From: Arthrobacter globiformis NBRC 12137
GTDB taxonomy: Bacteria; Actinomycetota; Actinomycetes; Actinomycetales; Micrococcaceae
Direction of reading: 5' to 3'
Length of the DNA: 64,000 nt
Assembly (NCBI RefSeq): GCF_000238915.1
Contig: NZ_BAEG01000085.1
Coordinates: 124,001 to 188,000, forward strand
Shown piece after piece: positions 36,341 through 46,027 of the stretch (position 1 is its first letter; each line of letters begins with the position of its first letter). Position numbers and translations under genes: made by a program. The notes under the pieces were generated by a model. The model was not told the origin of the DNA. It saw only the letters and a list, made by a program, of their open reading frames with translations, and ran no database searches.

Positions 36341-38056
36341 CTAGATGCCCAGCAGTGCGCGGTGGTTCTCGCGGCGTTTGGCCTGCTCGGCGGGATCCGG
36401 GACTGGCAGCGACGCGATCAGGCGCTTCGTGTAGTCGTGCTGCGGAGCACCCATGACGTGGTGGCCGATCCCCTGTTCAACGAGCTTGCCTTTGTAGAGA
36501 ACCCCGACCCAGTGCGAGAGCATGTCCACCACGGCGAGGTCGTGGCTGATGAACAGCGCCGCGAACCCGAACTCCTGCTGGATTTCCCGGAAGAGCTCCA
36601 GCACCTTCGCCTGCACCGAAACGTCCAGGGCCGACGTCGGCTCATCGGCGATGAGCAGCTTCGGGTTCAGGATCAGCGCCCGCGCCAGGGATGCGCGCTG
36701 GCGCTGCCCGCCGCTGAGCTCATGCGGGAAACGGTCAGCGTACGACGCCGGCAGCTGGACTGACTCCAGCAGCTCACCAACGCGTTTGCGCGCCTGCGCC
36801 GGTGACGGGTTGGTGTGGATGACCAGCGGTTCGGCGACGCAGTCGCCGATGGTCAGCTGCGGGTTGAAGGATGCCGCCGGGTCCTGGAAGACGAACCCGA
36901 TCTCCTTCCGGAGCGGCTTGAAGCTCCGTTCCTTGAAGTTCAGCATCTCGTAGCCCAGCACGTTCAGGCTTCCGCCGGTGGTCCGGTTGAGGCCGGCGAT
37001 GGCCCGGCCGATGGTCGTCTTGCCCGATCCCGATTCGCCGACGAGTCCGAATACCTCGCCCTCGGACACTGTGAAGCTGACACCGTCCACGGCTTTGAAC
37101 GCGGGGCTGCCCAGCCGTCCGGGATATTCGATGGTGAGGCCCTTCGCCTCCACGAGGACCTTGCCGTCCTGGTGTGCCCGTTCCGTCATCCCTTCCGACG
37201 CCGAATGCCGGCCAAGGTGCGGCACGGCGGCCAGCAGCTTCCGGGTGTAGTCCTGCCGCGGCTCGGCGAAGAGGGACGTCGCAGAGGCCTCCTCGACGAC
37301 GTCGCCCCGGTACATCACCACGACGCGGTCCGCGAGGTCGGCCACCACGCCCATGTTGTGCGTGATCAGCACAATGGACGTCCCGTACTTGTCCCTCAGG
37401 TCCCGCAGGAGCTCAAGGATCTCCGCCTGCACGGTGACGTCCAGGGCGGTGGTGGGTTCGTCAGCCACGATCAGGCCGGGGTTCAGTGCGAGCGCAGCGG
37501 CGATGACCACGCGCTGCTTCTGGCCGCCGGAGAACTGATGGGGGTAGTAGTTGACGCGCGTTTCCGGGTCCGGGATGCCCACTTTGCGCAGGGCTTCGAC
37601 GGCTCTGGCCTTTGCCTCCTTCGCCGTGACCCGTTTGCCGCCGTCCCGGCCTGCGTGGGCGAGGATCCCTTCGGCGATCTGCCAGCCGACGGTGAACACG
37701 GGGTTCAGCGCCGTGGACGGCTCCTGGAAGACCATGGCCACGTCCCGCCCCCGGATCTGGCGGAGCTTACCGGGGCTGACGCTGATGACGTTGTTGCCGT
37801 TGATCAGCACCGCACCGGAGCTGATGGCTGTTTCCGGCAGCAGGCCCAGGATGGTCTTGGCCGTCACGGTCTTGCCGGAGCCGGACTCGCCGACGATGGC
37901 CAGCACCTCCCCCGCCTTCACTTCAAGGCTCACGTCCTTGACGGCGTACACGTCCCCGGCGTCAGTGGCGAACGTGACCTTGAGGTGGTCAATGTCCAGC
38001 ACGGGTCCGGTGCCGGCCGCGTGCCGGTCTGAAACCGATCCGAGGTTAATGGTCAT
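36341..38056 (-). CDS. Oligopeptide ABC importer, double ATP-binding subunit
   Basis: 571 residues: a natural fusion of DppD- and DppF-type subunits. First domain: Walker A GESGSGKT, signature FSGGQKQR, Walker B GLIVADEPTTALD. Second domain: GESGSGKT, LSGGQRQRASLARAL, LLIADEPTSALD. It powers the DppBC channel encoded just upstream. Its start overlaps the stop of the permease gene by four bases. Confidence 0.95.
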   Translation of the reverse strand: MTINLGSVSDRHAAGTGPVLDIDHLKVTFATDAGDVYAVKDVSLEVKAGEVLAIVGESGSGKTVTAKTILGLLPETAISSGAVLINGNNVISVSPGKLRQIRGRDVAMVFQEPSTALNPVFTVGWQIAEGILAHAGRDGGKRVTAKEAKARAVEALRKVGIPDPETRVNYYPHQFSGGQKQRVVIAAALALNPGLIVADEPTTALDVTVQAEILELLRDLRDKYGTSIVLITHNMGVVADLADRVVVMYRGDVVEEASATSLFAEPRQDYTRKLLAAVPHLGRHSASEGMTERAHQDGKVLVEAKGLTIEYPGRLGSPAFKAVDGVSFTVSEGEVFGLVGESGSGKTTIGRAIAGLNRTTGGSLNVLGYEMLNFKERSFKPLRKEIGFVFQDPAASFNPQLTIGDCVAEPLVIHTNPSPAQARKRVGELLESVQLPASYADRFPHELSGGQRQRASLARALILNPKLLIADEPTSALDVSVQAKVLELFREIQQEFGFAALFISHDLAVVDMLSHWVGVLYKGKLVEQGIGHHVMGAPQHDYTKRLIASLPVPDPAEQAKRRENHRALLGI

Positions 38057-39075
38057 GAGCTTCTCACATCTGCTGAAATGGCTGCCTGGGCCGCCGCGGC
38101 GGTGTCGGGTCCGCCCTTATTCCCGGCCCGTTTGCGGCCGCGGAGGCGGGGATCGTTAAGGTCGTTGATGCTCTCCCCCACCAGCGTGAGGCCAAGGACT
38201 GTCCAGACGATGGCAAGGCCCGGGAACACGCCGGTCCACCAGATGCCGGACGTGGTGTCCGCGAGTGCCTTGTTCAGGTCGAAGCCCCATTCGGCGGCGG
38301 ATGAGGGTTCGATGCCGAACCCCAGGAAGCCCAGGCCCGCGAGGGTCAGGATCGCCTCGGACGCATTCAGGGTGAAAATCAGCGGAAGGGTGCGGGTGGC
38401 ATTGCGGTAGATGTGCCTGCCCATGATGCGGATGCTTGACGCGCCCACCACCTTCGCCGATTCGACGAAGGGTTCCGCCTTGAGCCTAATGGTCTCCGCC
38501 CTGATGACCCTGAAGTACTGCGGAATGAACACCACGGTGATGGAGATCGCCGCGGCGAGCACACCGCCGAAGAGGGAGGACTCGCCACCGCTGATGACGA
38601 TGGCCATGACGATGGCCACCAGCAGGGAGGGGAACGCGTAGATGGCATCTGCCACCACCACGAGGACGCGGTCGAGCCAGCCGCCGAGGTAGCCGCTCAC
38701 CAGACCGAGGATGACACCGGCGAAGATGGACAGGACCACGGCCACCACGATCACGAGGATGGCGGTCTGGGAGCCCCAGATGACCCTGGACAGGACATCG
38801 TAACCGCCCACGGTGGTGCCCAGCGGATGCTTTCCGCCGGGGGGCTGCTGCGTGGGGAAGCTGCCGTCCGCGTCGGAGAGTTGGGCGAATCCGTAGGGGG
38901 CAAGGAGCGGCGCGAAGATGGCGGTCAGGAGGAAGACGCCGGTCAGGACGAGGCCGACGACGAGCATCCCGCGCTGGAGACCGACGCTCTTGTTGAAATG
39001 GGAGATGACGGGCAGCCGCTTGAACAGCGGCGCCCTGCGGTCTGTCGTGGCTTCCAGTGGAGTTGTGGTGCTCAT
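38053..39075 (-). CDS. Oligopeptide ABC importer permease, DppC type
   Basis: 340 residues. N-terminal helix LVVGLVLTGVFLLTAIFAPLLAPYG (OppC_N), PLGTTVGGYDVLSRVIWGSQTAI, then the permease core with five helices and the EAA loop (RAETIRLKAEPFVESAKVVGASSIRIMGRHI). Forms the membrane channel with the next upstream permease. One base separates the two genes. Confidence 0.95.
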   Translation of the reverse strand: MSTTTPLEATTDRRAPLFKRLPVISHFNKSVGLQRGMLVVGLVLTGVFLLTAIFAPLLAPYGFAQLSDADGSFPTQQPPGGKHPLGTTVGGYDVLSRVIWGSQTAILVIVVAVVLSIFAGVILGLVSGYLGGWLDRVLVVVADAIYAFPSLLVAIVMAIVISGGESSLFGGVLAAAISITVVFIPQYFRVIRAETIRLKAEPFVESAKVVGASSIRIMGRHIYRNATRTLPLIFTLNASEAILTLAGLGFLGFGIEPSSAAEWGFDLNKALADTTSGIWWTGVFPGLAIVWTVLGLTLVGESINDLNDPRLRGRKRAGNKGGPDTAAAAQAAISADVRSS

Positions 39076-39076
39076 G

Positions 39077-40168
39077 TCAGTACCTCACGCGGGGATCGAT
39101 CAGCGCGGCCACGATGTCCACGATGAAGTTGGTGACGGCGACGATGACGGCGAGGAGCACCACGATGCCCTGGACCGCCACGAAGTCGCGGGCCGTCAGG
39201 TAGTTCGCCAGCTGGAAGCCCAGCCCCTTCCACTCGAAGGTGGTCTCGGTGAGCACGGCACCGCCCAGCATCACGGCGATCTGCAGGCCCATCACGGTGA
39301 TGATGGGGATCAGTGCCGGCTTGTAGGCGTGCTTGGTGACCAGCCGGAATTCGCTGACGCCCCGTGAGCGTCCGGCCTCGATGTAGTCCCGGCCCAGGGT
39401 GCCGATGACGTTGGTGCGCACCAGCCGCAGGAAGATGCCTGCAGTCAGCAGGCCCAAGGCCATGGCAGGCAGGACGGCATGCGCCATAACGTCGCCGAGT
39501 GCGGCCATGTTGCCGCTTCTGAGCGCGTCGACCCAATAAATTCCTGTTGGCGCCTGCAGGCCGGTGAGGGCAAGTTCGCTGGAGGTTTTTGCCCGTCCCG
39601 CAACCGGGAGCCAGCCGAGCCACACCGCAAAGGTCAGCTTCAGCAGCAGGCCGGCAAAGAACACGGGAGTGGCGTAGCAGAGGATGGCGAAGACACGCAG
39701 CACGGCGTCGGGAAGGTGGTCGCGGCGGTGCGCGGCGATCATCCCGAACGGGATGCCCACCAGCAGTGCGACGATCAGCGCATTGATGGTCAGTTCGAGG
39801 GTGGCTGAGCCGTACGTGGTCAGCATCTCTGTGACTTTGCGGTTGTCGGAGAGCGTGGTTCCGAAGTTGCCCGTGACGAGCTGGCCCAGGTATTCGAAGT
39901 ACTGCACGGGAAGCGGGCGGTCATAGCCGGCCGCATGGATCCGTTCCTGCAGCTGCTCCGGGGGCAGCCGGCCGCCCAGTGCGGCCGTGATGGGATCGCC
40001 GGTGATCCTCATCAGGAAGAACACCATGGTGACCAGGATGAAGATCGTGGGAAAGATCAGGAGGAACCTGATCAGAAGGTATTGGCCCAGTCCCCCGCCG
40101 GACTTCTTTTTCTTTGTCGGCAAAAGGCCGTCGGCGTCGCTTGGCGGCGCCTCGATGAGAGTTGTCAT
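39077..40168 (-). CDS. Oligopeptide ABC importer permease, DppB type
   Basis: 363 residues. LIRFLLIFPTIFILVTMVFFLMRI at the N-terminus, GDPITAALGGRLPPEQLQ, and the EAA loop RTNVIGTLGRDYIEAGRSRGVSEFRLVTKHAYKPALIPI. Start ATG 40168. It begins 130 bases after the binding-protein gene, and a hairpin lies in that gap. Confidence 0.95.
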   Translation of the reverse strand: MTTLIEAPPSDADGLLPTKKKKSGGGLGQYLLIRFLLIFPTIFILVTMVFFLMRITGDPITAALGGRLPPEQLQERIHAAGYDRPLPVQYFEYLGQLVTGNFGTTLSDNRKVTEMLTTYGSATLELTINALIVALLVGIPFGMIAAHRRDHLPDAVLRVFAILCYATPVFFAGLLLKLTFAVWLGWLPVAGRAKTSSELALTGLQAPTGIYWVDALRSGNMAALGDVMAHAVLPAMALGLLTAGIFLRLVRTNVIGTLGRDYIEAGRSRGVSEFRLVTKHAYKPALIPIITVMGLQIAVMLGGAVLTETTFEWKGLGFQLANYLTARDFVAVQGIVVLLAVIVAVTNFIVDIVAALIDPRVRY

Positions 40169-40235
40169 TACTGCCTGATTCTGTGTTTCCGGGTCCGTTG
40201 CGGGCCTGGAATCGGCTGTTCAGTGGCCAGCAGGA

Positions 40236-40264
40236 AGGCGGGACGCCCGGACGGCGTCCCGCCT
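40236..40264 (-). terminator. Intercistronic stem-loop between binding protein and permease
   Basis: A 12-pair stem (arms 40236-40247 and 40253-40264) with a five-base loop and no U tract. Such hairpins after a binding-protein gene usually protect its mRNA or end part of the transcripts, giving more binding protein than permease. Confidence 0.6.
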
Positions 40265-40297
40265 CCTTGGCTGGTGAGGACCCAATGGGGTGGAGTC

Positions 40298-41932
40298 CTA
40301 CTTCGAGATCACTCCGAGGCGGGTCTTGAACGAGGCGTCGAGGGTCTGCTCCACGCCCTTGATCTCTGCGCCCGCCACCATGAGCTGCGCGCCCTGCAGC
40401 AGCGGCAGGGTGGAGAGATCCTTGGCGACGGCGGTCTGGGCCTCGCCCAGCACCTTGTCGCGTTCGCCCTTGTCCACAGTGGTGAGCTGCTTGGTTACGA
40501 GGTCGGTGACAGCGGGGTTCTCGTAGTGGTTCTTCAGGAAGTTGCCGGGCACGAAGAACGGCGTGAGGTAGTTGTCGGCGTCGGAATAGTCCGGGAACCA
40601 GCCGAGCTGGTAGACGGGGTAGGCATCGGCCGTCCGGGCCTTGGAATACGTGACCCATTCGGTGGACTGGAGGTCCACCTTGAACAAGCCCGACTTTTCC
40701 AGCTGTTCCTTGATCATGGCGTACTCGTCACCTGACGACTTGCCGTAGTGGTCGGGGTTGTACTGCAGCTTGATGTTGACGGTTCCGGTGATGCCGGCGT
40801 CGGCAAAGGCCTTCTTTGCCTTGTCCAGGCTGGGCTTGCCGTTGCCGTCGCCGTACATTTCCTTGAGCGGCTGGATGGCGCCGTTGAAACCGTCCGGGAC
40901 AACGGAGTAGGCGGGCAGGTAGGTGCCCTTGTAGACCTGGGTGGCGATAGCGTCGCGGTCCACGATGTTGGCCATCGCCTGGCGTACGGCGAGCGCTTTC
41001 TTGGCATCGGCGTCGGCCGTCTTGGCACCGAACGGCATGGTGTCAAAGTTGAAGACGATGTAGCGGAGTTCGCCACCGGGGCCCTTGTGCACCTTGACCT
41101 TCGAGTCCTTTTCAAGGTCAGCGGCGTCGGTGGCGGTCAGGCTGCGGCCGGCGACGTCGATGTTGCCCTGCTGGACGTCCAGCTTCAGGTTGTTGGAGTC
41201 GGCGTAGTACTTGATGTTCGCGCCGTCGTTGGCGGGCTTGCCCAGGAGCCCCTGGTAGTCCGGGTTGGCTTTGAGGCTGACGAGTTCGTTCTTCTTGTAG
41301 CTCTCAATGGTGTACGGCCCGGCAAACGGCTTGCCCTTGACGATCTCGTCATCGCTCAGGACCTTGTCCGCCGGGAAGACTTCTTCGTCCACGATGGGTC
41401 CGGAGTTGGCGGCCAGAACGCCGGGGAAGACCTGGTCGTTGCCTGCCTTGAGGGTGAACACGACGGTGGAGTCGTCCTTGGCCTCCACGGACTTCAGGTT
41501 CGACAACAGTGCGGCCGGGCCGTTGGGGTCGGCGATCTTGACTACGCGGTCGATCGAGAATTTGACGTCGGAGGAGGTCAGTGCGTGTCCGTTGGCGAAC
41601 TTGAGTCCCGGCTTGAGCTTGACGGTGTACTCAGTGGGGGTGGTGAACGACGCCGATTCGGCAATGTCCGGAACGGAGTCGGCACTTCCCGGTTTAGAGT
41701 TCATGAGGAATGGGTAGACCTGGTTCATCACCATGAACGATCCGGCGTCGTAGGAGCCGGCCGGGTCCAGGGTGACGACCTTGTCCGTGGTCCCGTAGGT
41801 GATGGTGCCTCCGCCGGCGCCGCCGGTGGATGTGCCGCCGCCACCGGAAGGGCCGGTGCAGGCTGTGAGTGCGAAAGCGGAAACGCCTGCCAGCGCGATA
41901 GCGCTCCGCAAGGCCCTCTGATTCTTTGCCAT
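40298..41932 (-). CDS. Oligopeptide ABC importer, lipoprotein substrate-binding protein
   Basis: 544 residues from ATG 41932. Signal peptide ending in the lipobox LTAC (C25), a Gly/Ser-rich linker, then an SBP_bac_5 domain (VTLDPAGSYDAGSFMVMNQVYPFLM, EYTVKLKPGLKFANGHALTSSDVKFSIDRV). Captures peptides or similar solutes for the permease encoded downstream. An upstream in-frame ATG (42061) would hide the signal peptide and is rejected. First gene of the operon; a CRP-like site lies 115 bases upstream. Confidence 0.95.
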   Translation of the reverse strand: MAKNQRALRSAIALAGVSAFALTACTGPSGGGGTSTGGAGGGTITYGTTDKVVTLDPAGSYDAGSFMVMNQVYPFLMNSKPGSADSVPDIAESASFTTPTEYTVKLKPGLKFANGHALTSSDVKFSIDRVVKIADPNGPAALLSNLKSVEAKDDSTVVFTLKAGNDQVFPGVLAANSGPIVDEEVFPADKVLSDDEIVKGKPFAGPYTIESYKKNELVSLKANPDYQGLLGKPANDGANIKYYADSNNLKLDVQQGNIDVAGRSLTATDAADLEKDSKVKVHKGPGGELRYIVFNFDTMPFGAKTADADAKKALAVRQAMANIVDRDAIATQVYKGTYLPAYSVVPDGFNGAIQPLKEMYGDGNGKPSLDKAKKAFADAGITGTVNIKLQYNPDHYGKSSGDEYAMIKEQLEKSGLFKVDLQSTEWVTYSKARTADAYPVYQLGWFPDYSDADNYLTPFFVPGNFLKNHYENPAVTDLVTKQLTTVDKGERDKVLGEAQTAVAKDLSTLPLLQGAQLMVAGAEIKGVEQTLDASFKTRLGVISK

Positions 41933-42046
41933 CTGTGAACTTTCTGTTCGATGAGTACGCGCGGGGTGCCCGATCTGACTCGTGTGCGGGCAGCCCGCTG
42001 ATGCCTCTGATTCAACCAGAAGGTTGCCCGGTGAAACATTGCATCG

Positions 42047-42062
42047 TGTGAGTTGAGACACA
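42047..42062. promoter_or_regulatory. CRP-like site upstream of the oligopeptide operon
   Basis: TGTGAGTTGAGACACA differs from TGTGA-N6-TCACA at one base. It is about 115 bases before the binding-protein start, a position suited to an activator, but no promoter is clearly placed. Confidence 0.35.
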
Positions 42063-42129
42063 AAATTTACCAGAAGGGATGGCGCTTTGCTGACCGAACG
42101 GTCGGAAACCGGTGAATGGCAACAAAAAA

Positions 42130-42155
42130 CGGCCGGCGGAAAAATCCGCCGGCCG
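42130..42155 (-). terminator. Terminator after mnmA
   Basis: Perfect 11-pair stem (arms 42130-42140 and 42145-42155) with loop AAAA; on the minus strand it is followed by TTTTTT, a textbook intrinsic terminator 27 bases after the mnmA stop. Confidence 0.9.
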
Positions 42156-42181
42156 CTCTCACTCCGGAAACCGGAGCAGGG

Positions 42182-43321
42182 TTAAAGTTGTGCCCGCTGC
42201 AGGGACCGAGCAGCGTCGATGGTGGCCTGGCCGAGGACCCTGCTGCCCTGGTAGAGCACCACGGTCTGGCCGGGCGAAACACCGCGCAGGGGATCCGTCA
42301 GGGTCACCACGAGGCTGTCCCGCTCGATCCCGGCGTCGTCGGCGATACGCTCCATCCGCGCAAGGGCAGGTACGGGGTCACCGTGCGCGCGGACCTGCGC
42401 ATGGCAGTCAAAGTCGGCGCCGGAGCTGACCTCAGGGATGGGCAGGCCGGCCCAGGAAACCTTGATGCCGCGGATCTCGTCGATGGCCAGCAGGGCCTCG
42501 GGCCCCACCACCACCTTGTTTTCCTTGGGCCGGATCTCCAGCACGAACCGCGGCTTGCCGTCCGCCGCTGGCCGGCCAAGCTTCAGCCCCCGCCGCTGTC
42601 CGACGGTGAACGCGTTCGCTCCGCCGTGTTCACCCACCTTGGCGCCGGTCTCATCGACGATGTCGCCCGTGGTCATGTCGATCTTTTCCGCGAGCCAGCC
42701 GGCGGTGTCACCGTCCGGGATGAAGCAGATGTCATGGCTGTCCGGCTTGTTGGCCACGGACAGTCCGCGTCGCTCCGCTTCCGCGCGCACTTCCGCCTTG
42801 GAGGGAGTGTCGGCCAGCGGGAACATGGAATGCTTCAGCTGCTCGTGGGTGAGCACGCCCAGGACGTAGCTCTGGTCCTTGGCCCAGTCCGCGGCGCGGT
42901 GCAGTTCGCGGTTTCCGTCGGCGTCCTCGATGACCTTGGCGTAGTGGCCCGTGCACACAGCATCGAACCCGAGGGCGATCGCCTTTTCGAGCAGGGCGGC
43001 AAACTTGATGCGCTCGTTGCAGCGCATGCAGGGGTTGGGGGTGCGGCCGGCGGCGTACTCGTCGATGAAGTCCTGGACCACATCCTCCTTGAACCGCTCG
43101 GAGAAATCCCATACGTAGTACGGAATCCCCAGGACGTCGCAGGCCCGCCAGGCATCGCGCGAATCTTCAATGGTGCAGCAGCCCCTGCTGCCGGTGCGCA
43201 GGGTGCCCGGCATCCTCGACAGCGCGAGGTGAACGCCGACGACGTCGTGCCCGGCCTCGACGGCGCGGGCGGCTGCGACGGCGGAGTCAACTCCGCCGCT
43301 CATGGCTGCTAGAACTCGCAT
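42182..43321 (-). CDS. mnmA: tRNA-specific 2-thiouridylase MnmA
   Basis: 379 residues. ATP pyrophosphatase loop [12 protein letters not shown] at the N-terminus, catalytic C98 in [12 protein letters not shown] and C199 in [10 protein letters not shown], matching the pair C102/C199 of the E. coli enzyme. It adds sulfur to U34 of Lys, Glu and Gln tRNAs, using sulfur from a cysteine desulfurase, here encoded 1.4 kb away. The gene is divergent from the FAD oxidoreductase and shares a 155-base regulatory gap with it. Confidence 0.96.
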   Translation of the reverse strand: MRVLAAMSGGVDSAVAAARAVEAGHDVVGVHLALSRMPGTLRTGSRGCCTIEDSRDAWRACDVLGIPYYVWDFSERFKEDVVQDFIDEYAAGRTPNPCMRCNERIKFAALLEKAIALGFDAVCTGHYAKVIEDADGNRELHRAADWAKDQSYVLGVLTHEQLKHSMFPLADTPSKAEVRAEAERRGLSVANKPDSHDICFIPDGDTAGWLAEKIDMTTGDIVDETGAKVGEHGGANAFTVGQRRGLKLGRPAADGKPRFVLEIRPKENKVVVGPEALLAIDEIRGIKVSWAGLPIPEVSSGADFDCHAQVRAHGDPVPALARMERIADDAGIERDSLVVTLTDPLRGVSPGQTVVLYQGSRVLGQATIDAARSLQRAQL

Positions 43322-43389
43322 TATGGCTTTCTGTTGACACCGGTTGCCAAACTATTGTACTTGCCGCCGGAATCAGGGCCTAAATCTCC

Positions 43390-43418
43390 TTGACGGTTCC
43401 CGTCCGCACTTCTAAAGT
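43390..43418 (+). promoter_or_regulatory. Promoter of the FAD oxidoreductase
   Basis: TTGACG (43390-43395), 17 bases, TAAAGT (43413-43418). The -10 lies inside the left arm of the TTCTAAA dyad, so a protein bound there would block RNA polymerase. Confidence 0.6.
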
Positions 43419-43438
43419 CACGAGTATCGTTTTTAGAA
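43410..43438. promoter_or_regulatory. Operator dyad 1 (TTCTAAA-N15-TTTAGAA)
   Basis: Perfect seven-base arms at 43410-43416 and 43432-43438. The same dyad with identical spacing precedes the DoxX-like gene at 46770. Confidence 0.65.
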
Positions 43439-43476
43439 CGCGGGCCGCTGGCCTGCCGGCGGAATCGAGTAGCGCC

Positions 43477-44730
43477 ATGACCCCTGAAAGCATTGTCATC
43501 GCCGGCGCCGGGCTGGCCGGAGCGACGGCGGCCCGCACCCTGCGCGCCGAAGGGTACGCCGGGAACATCACCATCGCGGGCGCCGAGCCGCACCCTCCCT
43601 ATCTCCGGCCGCCGCTGTCGAAGGAATACCTGCTCGGCAAGGCCGGGGAGGACGCCGTCGAGGTGGTGCCGGAAAGCTGGTACGCCGACAACAACGTCAG
43701 CCTCCTGCTGGACAACCCGGTTGCATCGGTTGATCCCGGGGCACACAATGTCCGCTTCGCAGATGGCACAGTCCAGAGTTATGGGGCACTGCTGCTGGCG
43801 CCGGGCGCAACGCCTAGAACGCTGCTGTTGAGCGGCGCGGACCTGGAGGGCGCCAGCACCTTCCGCACGCTCGATGACAGCCGCCGCCTGCGGGAACAGC
43901 TGGCGCCCGGCGGCCGGAAGGTGGTGCTCATCGGCTCGGGGTGGATCGGGATGGAACTGGCCGCGGCCGCAAGCACCTACGGCAACCAGGTCACACTGCT
44001 AGGGCTCGAGGACATCCCGCTCGCGGCGGCGATCGGCCCGGAGCTTGGCAGCTTCTTCCGCACGCTGCACGAGGACAACGGAGTCCGCTTCCGGCTTCCC
44101 GCCTCCGCCGCGGAGATCACCGGACAAAACGGAAAGGTGACCGGCGTGGTGACCGACTCCGGCGAGCTTCTGCCCGCGGACATCGTGATCATCGCCGTGG
44201 GCGTGGTTCCGGAAACGGCACTTGCCGCCGCTGCCGGGCTGGAGGTCCGCAACGGCATCCTCACCGACGCTTCCCTGCGCACCAGCGCACCGGATATTTT
44301 TGCCGCCGGCGACGCCGCCAACGCGCTGCATCCTTTCACGGGCGAGCACCACCGCAGCGAGCACTGGTCCAATGCGCTCAGCGGCGGCAAGGTGGCGGCC
44401 AAGGCCATGCTCGGCCAGGACGCTGCCCTGGACGTGGTGCCCTATTTCTACACCGACCAGTTCGACGTCAGCATGGAGTACTCGGGCTTCCCGTCCCTCG
44501 CAGCAAAGGGGGCTCCGCTCATCCGCGGCTCGCTCGACAGCAAGGAGTTCGTGGCGTTCTGGCAGCAGGACGGGCGCGTTGTGGCGGGCATGAGCGTCAA
44601 CTGGCCGCGGTCCGTTAAACCGAGCGCCCAGAAGGTCATCAAGGCACTGATCTCCGCACGGGCCGAGGTGACTGCCGAGCGCCTGGGCGACAAGGCGGTT
44701 CCACTCGATCAGCTGATGCCGGAGCCCTGA
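43477..44730 (+). CDS. FAD/NAD(P)-dependent ferredoxin-reductase-like oxidoreductase
   Basis: 417 residues from ATG 43477. FAD-binding [14 protein letters not shown] at about 8-21, NAD(P)-binding [18 protein letters not shown] near 150, second FAD motif [14 protein letters not shown] near 275, and a reductase C-terminal domain. This plan is that of rubredoxin/ferredoxin reductases of oxygenase systems (ThcD/CamA type). No ferredoxin or oxygenase gene adjoins it, so the electron acceptor is unknown. Its 3' end overlaps the iscS 3' end by 22 bases. The dyad at 43410 suggests control by the regulator encoded at 46028-46717. Confidence 0.9.
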   Translation: MTPESIVIAGAGLAGATAARTLRAEGYAGNITIAGAEPHPPYLRPPLSKEYLLGKAGEDAVEVVPESWYADNNVSLLLDNPVASVDPGAHNVRFADGTVQSYGALLLAPGATPRTLLLSGADLEGASTFRTLDDSRRLREQLAPGGRKVVLIGSGWIGMELAAAASTYGNQVTLLGLEDIPLAAAIGPELGSFFRTLHEDNGVRFRLPASAAEITGQNGKVTGVVTDSGELLPADIVIIAVGVVPETALAAAAGLEVRNGILTDASLRTSAPDIFAAGDAANALHPFTGEHHRSEHWSNALSGGKVAAKAMLGQDAALDVVPYFYTDQFDVSMEYSGFPSLAAKGAPLIRGSLDSKEFVAFWQQDGRVVAGMSVNWPRSVKPSAQKVIKALISARAEVTAERLGDKAVPLDQLMPEP

Positions 44731-45938
44731 CGGGCAACGGTGGCGGCCGTCTGAATGGAGGATTCGTGTCCGGCCATTCCGGCCTGCCGTGCCCGGGCAT
44801 AGGCGCCGGGCAGGGCAGCCAGGAGTGCGTCCACGTCCGCGTCCGTCGACGGATGCCCCAGGGTGAAGCGCTGCGCACCACGCGCGGTCTCCTCGTCCAG
44901 GCCCATGGCAAGAAGGACGTGCGACGGACGCGGGACACCTGCCGTGCAGGCGGAGCCGGTGGACGACTCGACCCCGGCGAGGTCCAGGAGGAACAGCAGG
45001 GAGTCACCCTCGCAGCCAGGGAACGTGAAATGGGCGTTGCCGGGCAGCCGCCCTTCCCCCTCCGGACCGCGCAACACCGCAGCCGGAACAGCGTCGCGGA
45101 CCCCGGCGATGAGCCGGTCGCGCAGCCCGGAAATCCGCGCCGCCTCGGCCTCAAGGTTCTTGGCGGCGGAGTCAGCAGCGGCGGCGAAGGCCGCTATGGA
45201 TGCGGTGTCGAGCGTCCCTGAGCGGACGTCGCGCTCCTGGCCGCCGCCGTGCTGCACCGGCGTGAGCTTCACCGACCGCCCAAGAATGAGCGCACCGACG
45301 CCGACCGGCCCGCCGATCTTGTGGCCTGAGATGGACATCGCATCCAGCCCTGATGCCCGGAAATCCACGGGGACGGAGCCAAACGCCTGCACGGCGTCGG
45401 AATGCACCGGGACGCCGGCGGCGTGCGCGAGCTCCACTACCCGATGGACAGGCTGGATGCTCCCCACCTCGTTGTTGGCCCACATGACCGTCACCAGGGC
45501 AATGGAATCGGGCTCACGTTGCAGTTCCGCCTGCAGCGCTTCGAGGTCCAGCACGCCGTCCCGGTTGACGGGCAGCCACGCAATTTCCGCCCCTTCGTGG
45601 CGCTCCAGCCACTCCACGGTGTCCTGCACGGCATGGTGTTCGACGGCGGAGCACAGGATCCGGCGCCGGCGCGGGTTTTCCGCCAGCCGGGACCAGTAGA
45701 GGCCCTTGACGGCCAGGTTGTCGGCTTCGGTGCCGCCGGAGGTGAAGATGACTTCCGATGGATGGGCGCCTGCCGCGTTGGCAAGGGTTTCCCGCGCGTC
45801 CTCCACCGAGCGCCGTGCCCGGCGGCCGGAGCCATGGAGGGACGAGGGGTTTCCGGTCCGGGACAGCTCCCGCGTCAGTGCGGCCAGGGCTTCGGCGGCG
45901 ATGGGTGTTGTGGCGGCATGGTCCAGGTAAACAGGCAC
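44709..45938 (-). CDS. iscS: Cysteine desulfurase (IscS/NifS family)
   Basis: 409 residues from GTG 45938. PLP-binding lysine K207 in [12 protein letters not shown], substrate-cysteine acceptor C331 in [10 protein letters not shown]-terminal YLDHAATTP. It provides sulfur for tRNA thiolation and Fe-S assembly; the closeness of mnmA points to the tRNA role. It is leaderless by its promoter (TAGAAT, six bases, GTG), which lies in a 16-base direct repeat. Confidence 0.94.
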   Translation of the reverse strand: MPVYLDHAATTPIAAEALAALTRELSRTGNPSSLHGSGRRARRSVEDARETLANAAGAHPSEVIFTSGGTEADNLAVKGLYWSRLAENPRRRRILCSAVEHHAVQDTVEWLERHEGAEIAWLPVNRDGVLDLEALQAELQREPDSIALVTVMWANNEVGSIQPVHRVVELAHAAGVPVHSDAVQAFGSVPVDFRASGLDAMSISGHKIGGPVGVGALILGRSVKLTPVQHGGGQERDVRSGTLDTASIAAFAAAADSAAKNLEAEAARISGLRDRLIAGVRDAVPAAVLRGPEGEGRLPGNAHFTFPGCEGDSLLFLLDLAGVESSTGSACTAGVPRPSHVLLAMGLDEETARGAQRFTLGHPSTDADVDALLAALPGAYARARQAGMAGHESSIQTAATVARQGSGIS

Positions 45939-45943
45939 GCTTA

Positions 45944-45974
45944 AATTCTAGACGCCGCTAATTCTGGACGCCGC
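45944..45974 (-). repeat. 16-bp-period direct repeat covering the iscS promoter
   Basis: Two copies of a 15-base unit (45944-45958 and 45960-45974) differ in one base. The copy nearer the gene supplies TAGAAT (45950-45945), the -10 six bases before the GTG start; the second copy carries CAGAAT at the same place. Confidence 0.7.
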
Positions 45975-46027
45975 AGAATATCGGGAGCCGGCAGGATGCC
46001 GGACACCGCGGGGTTTTTCAGCGGCAC

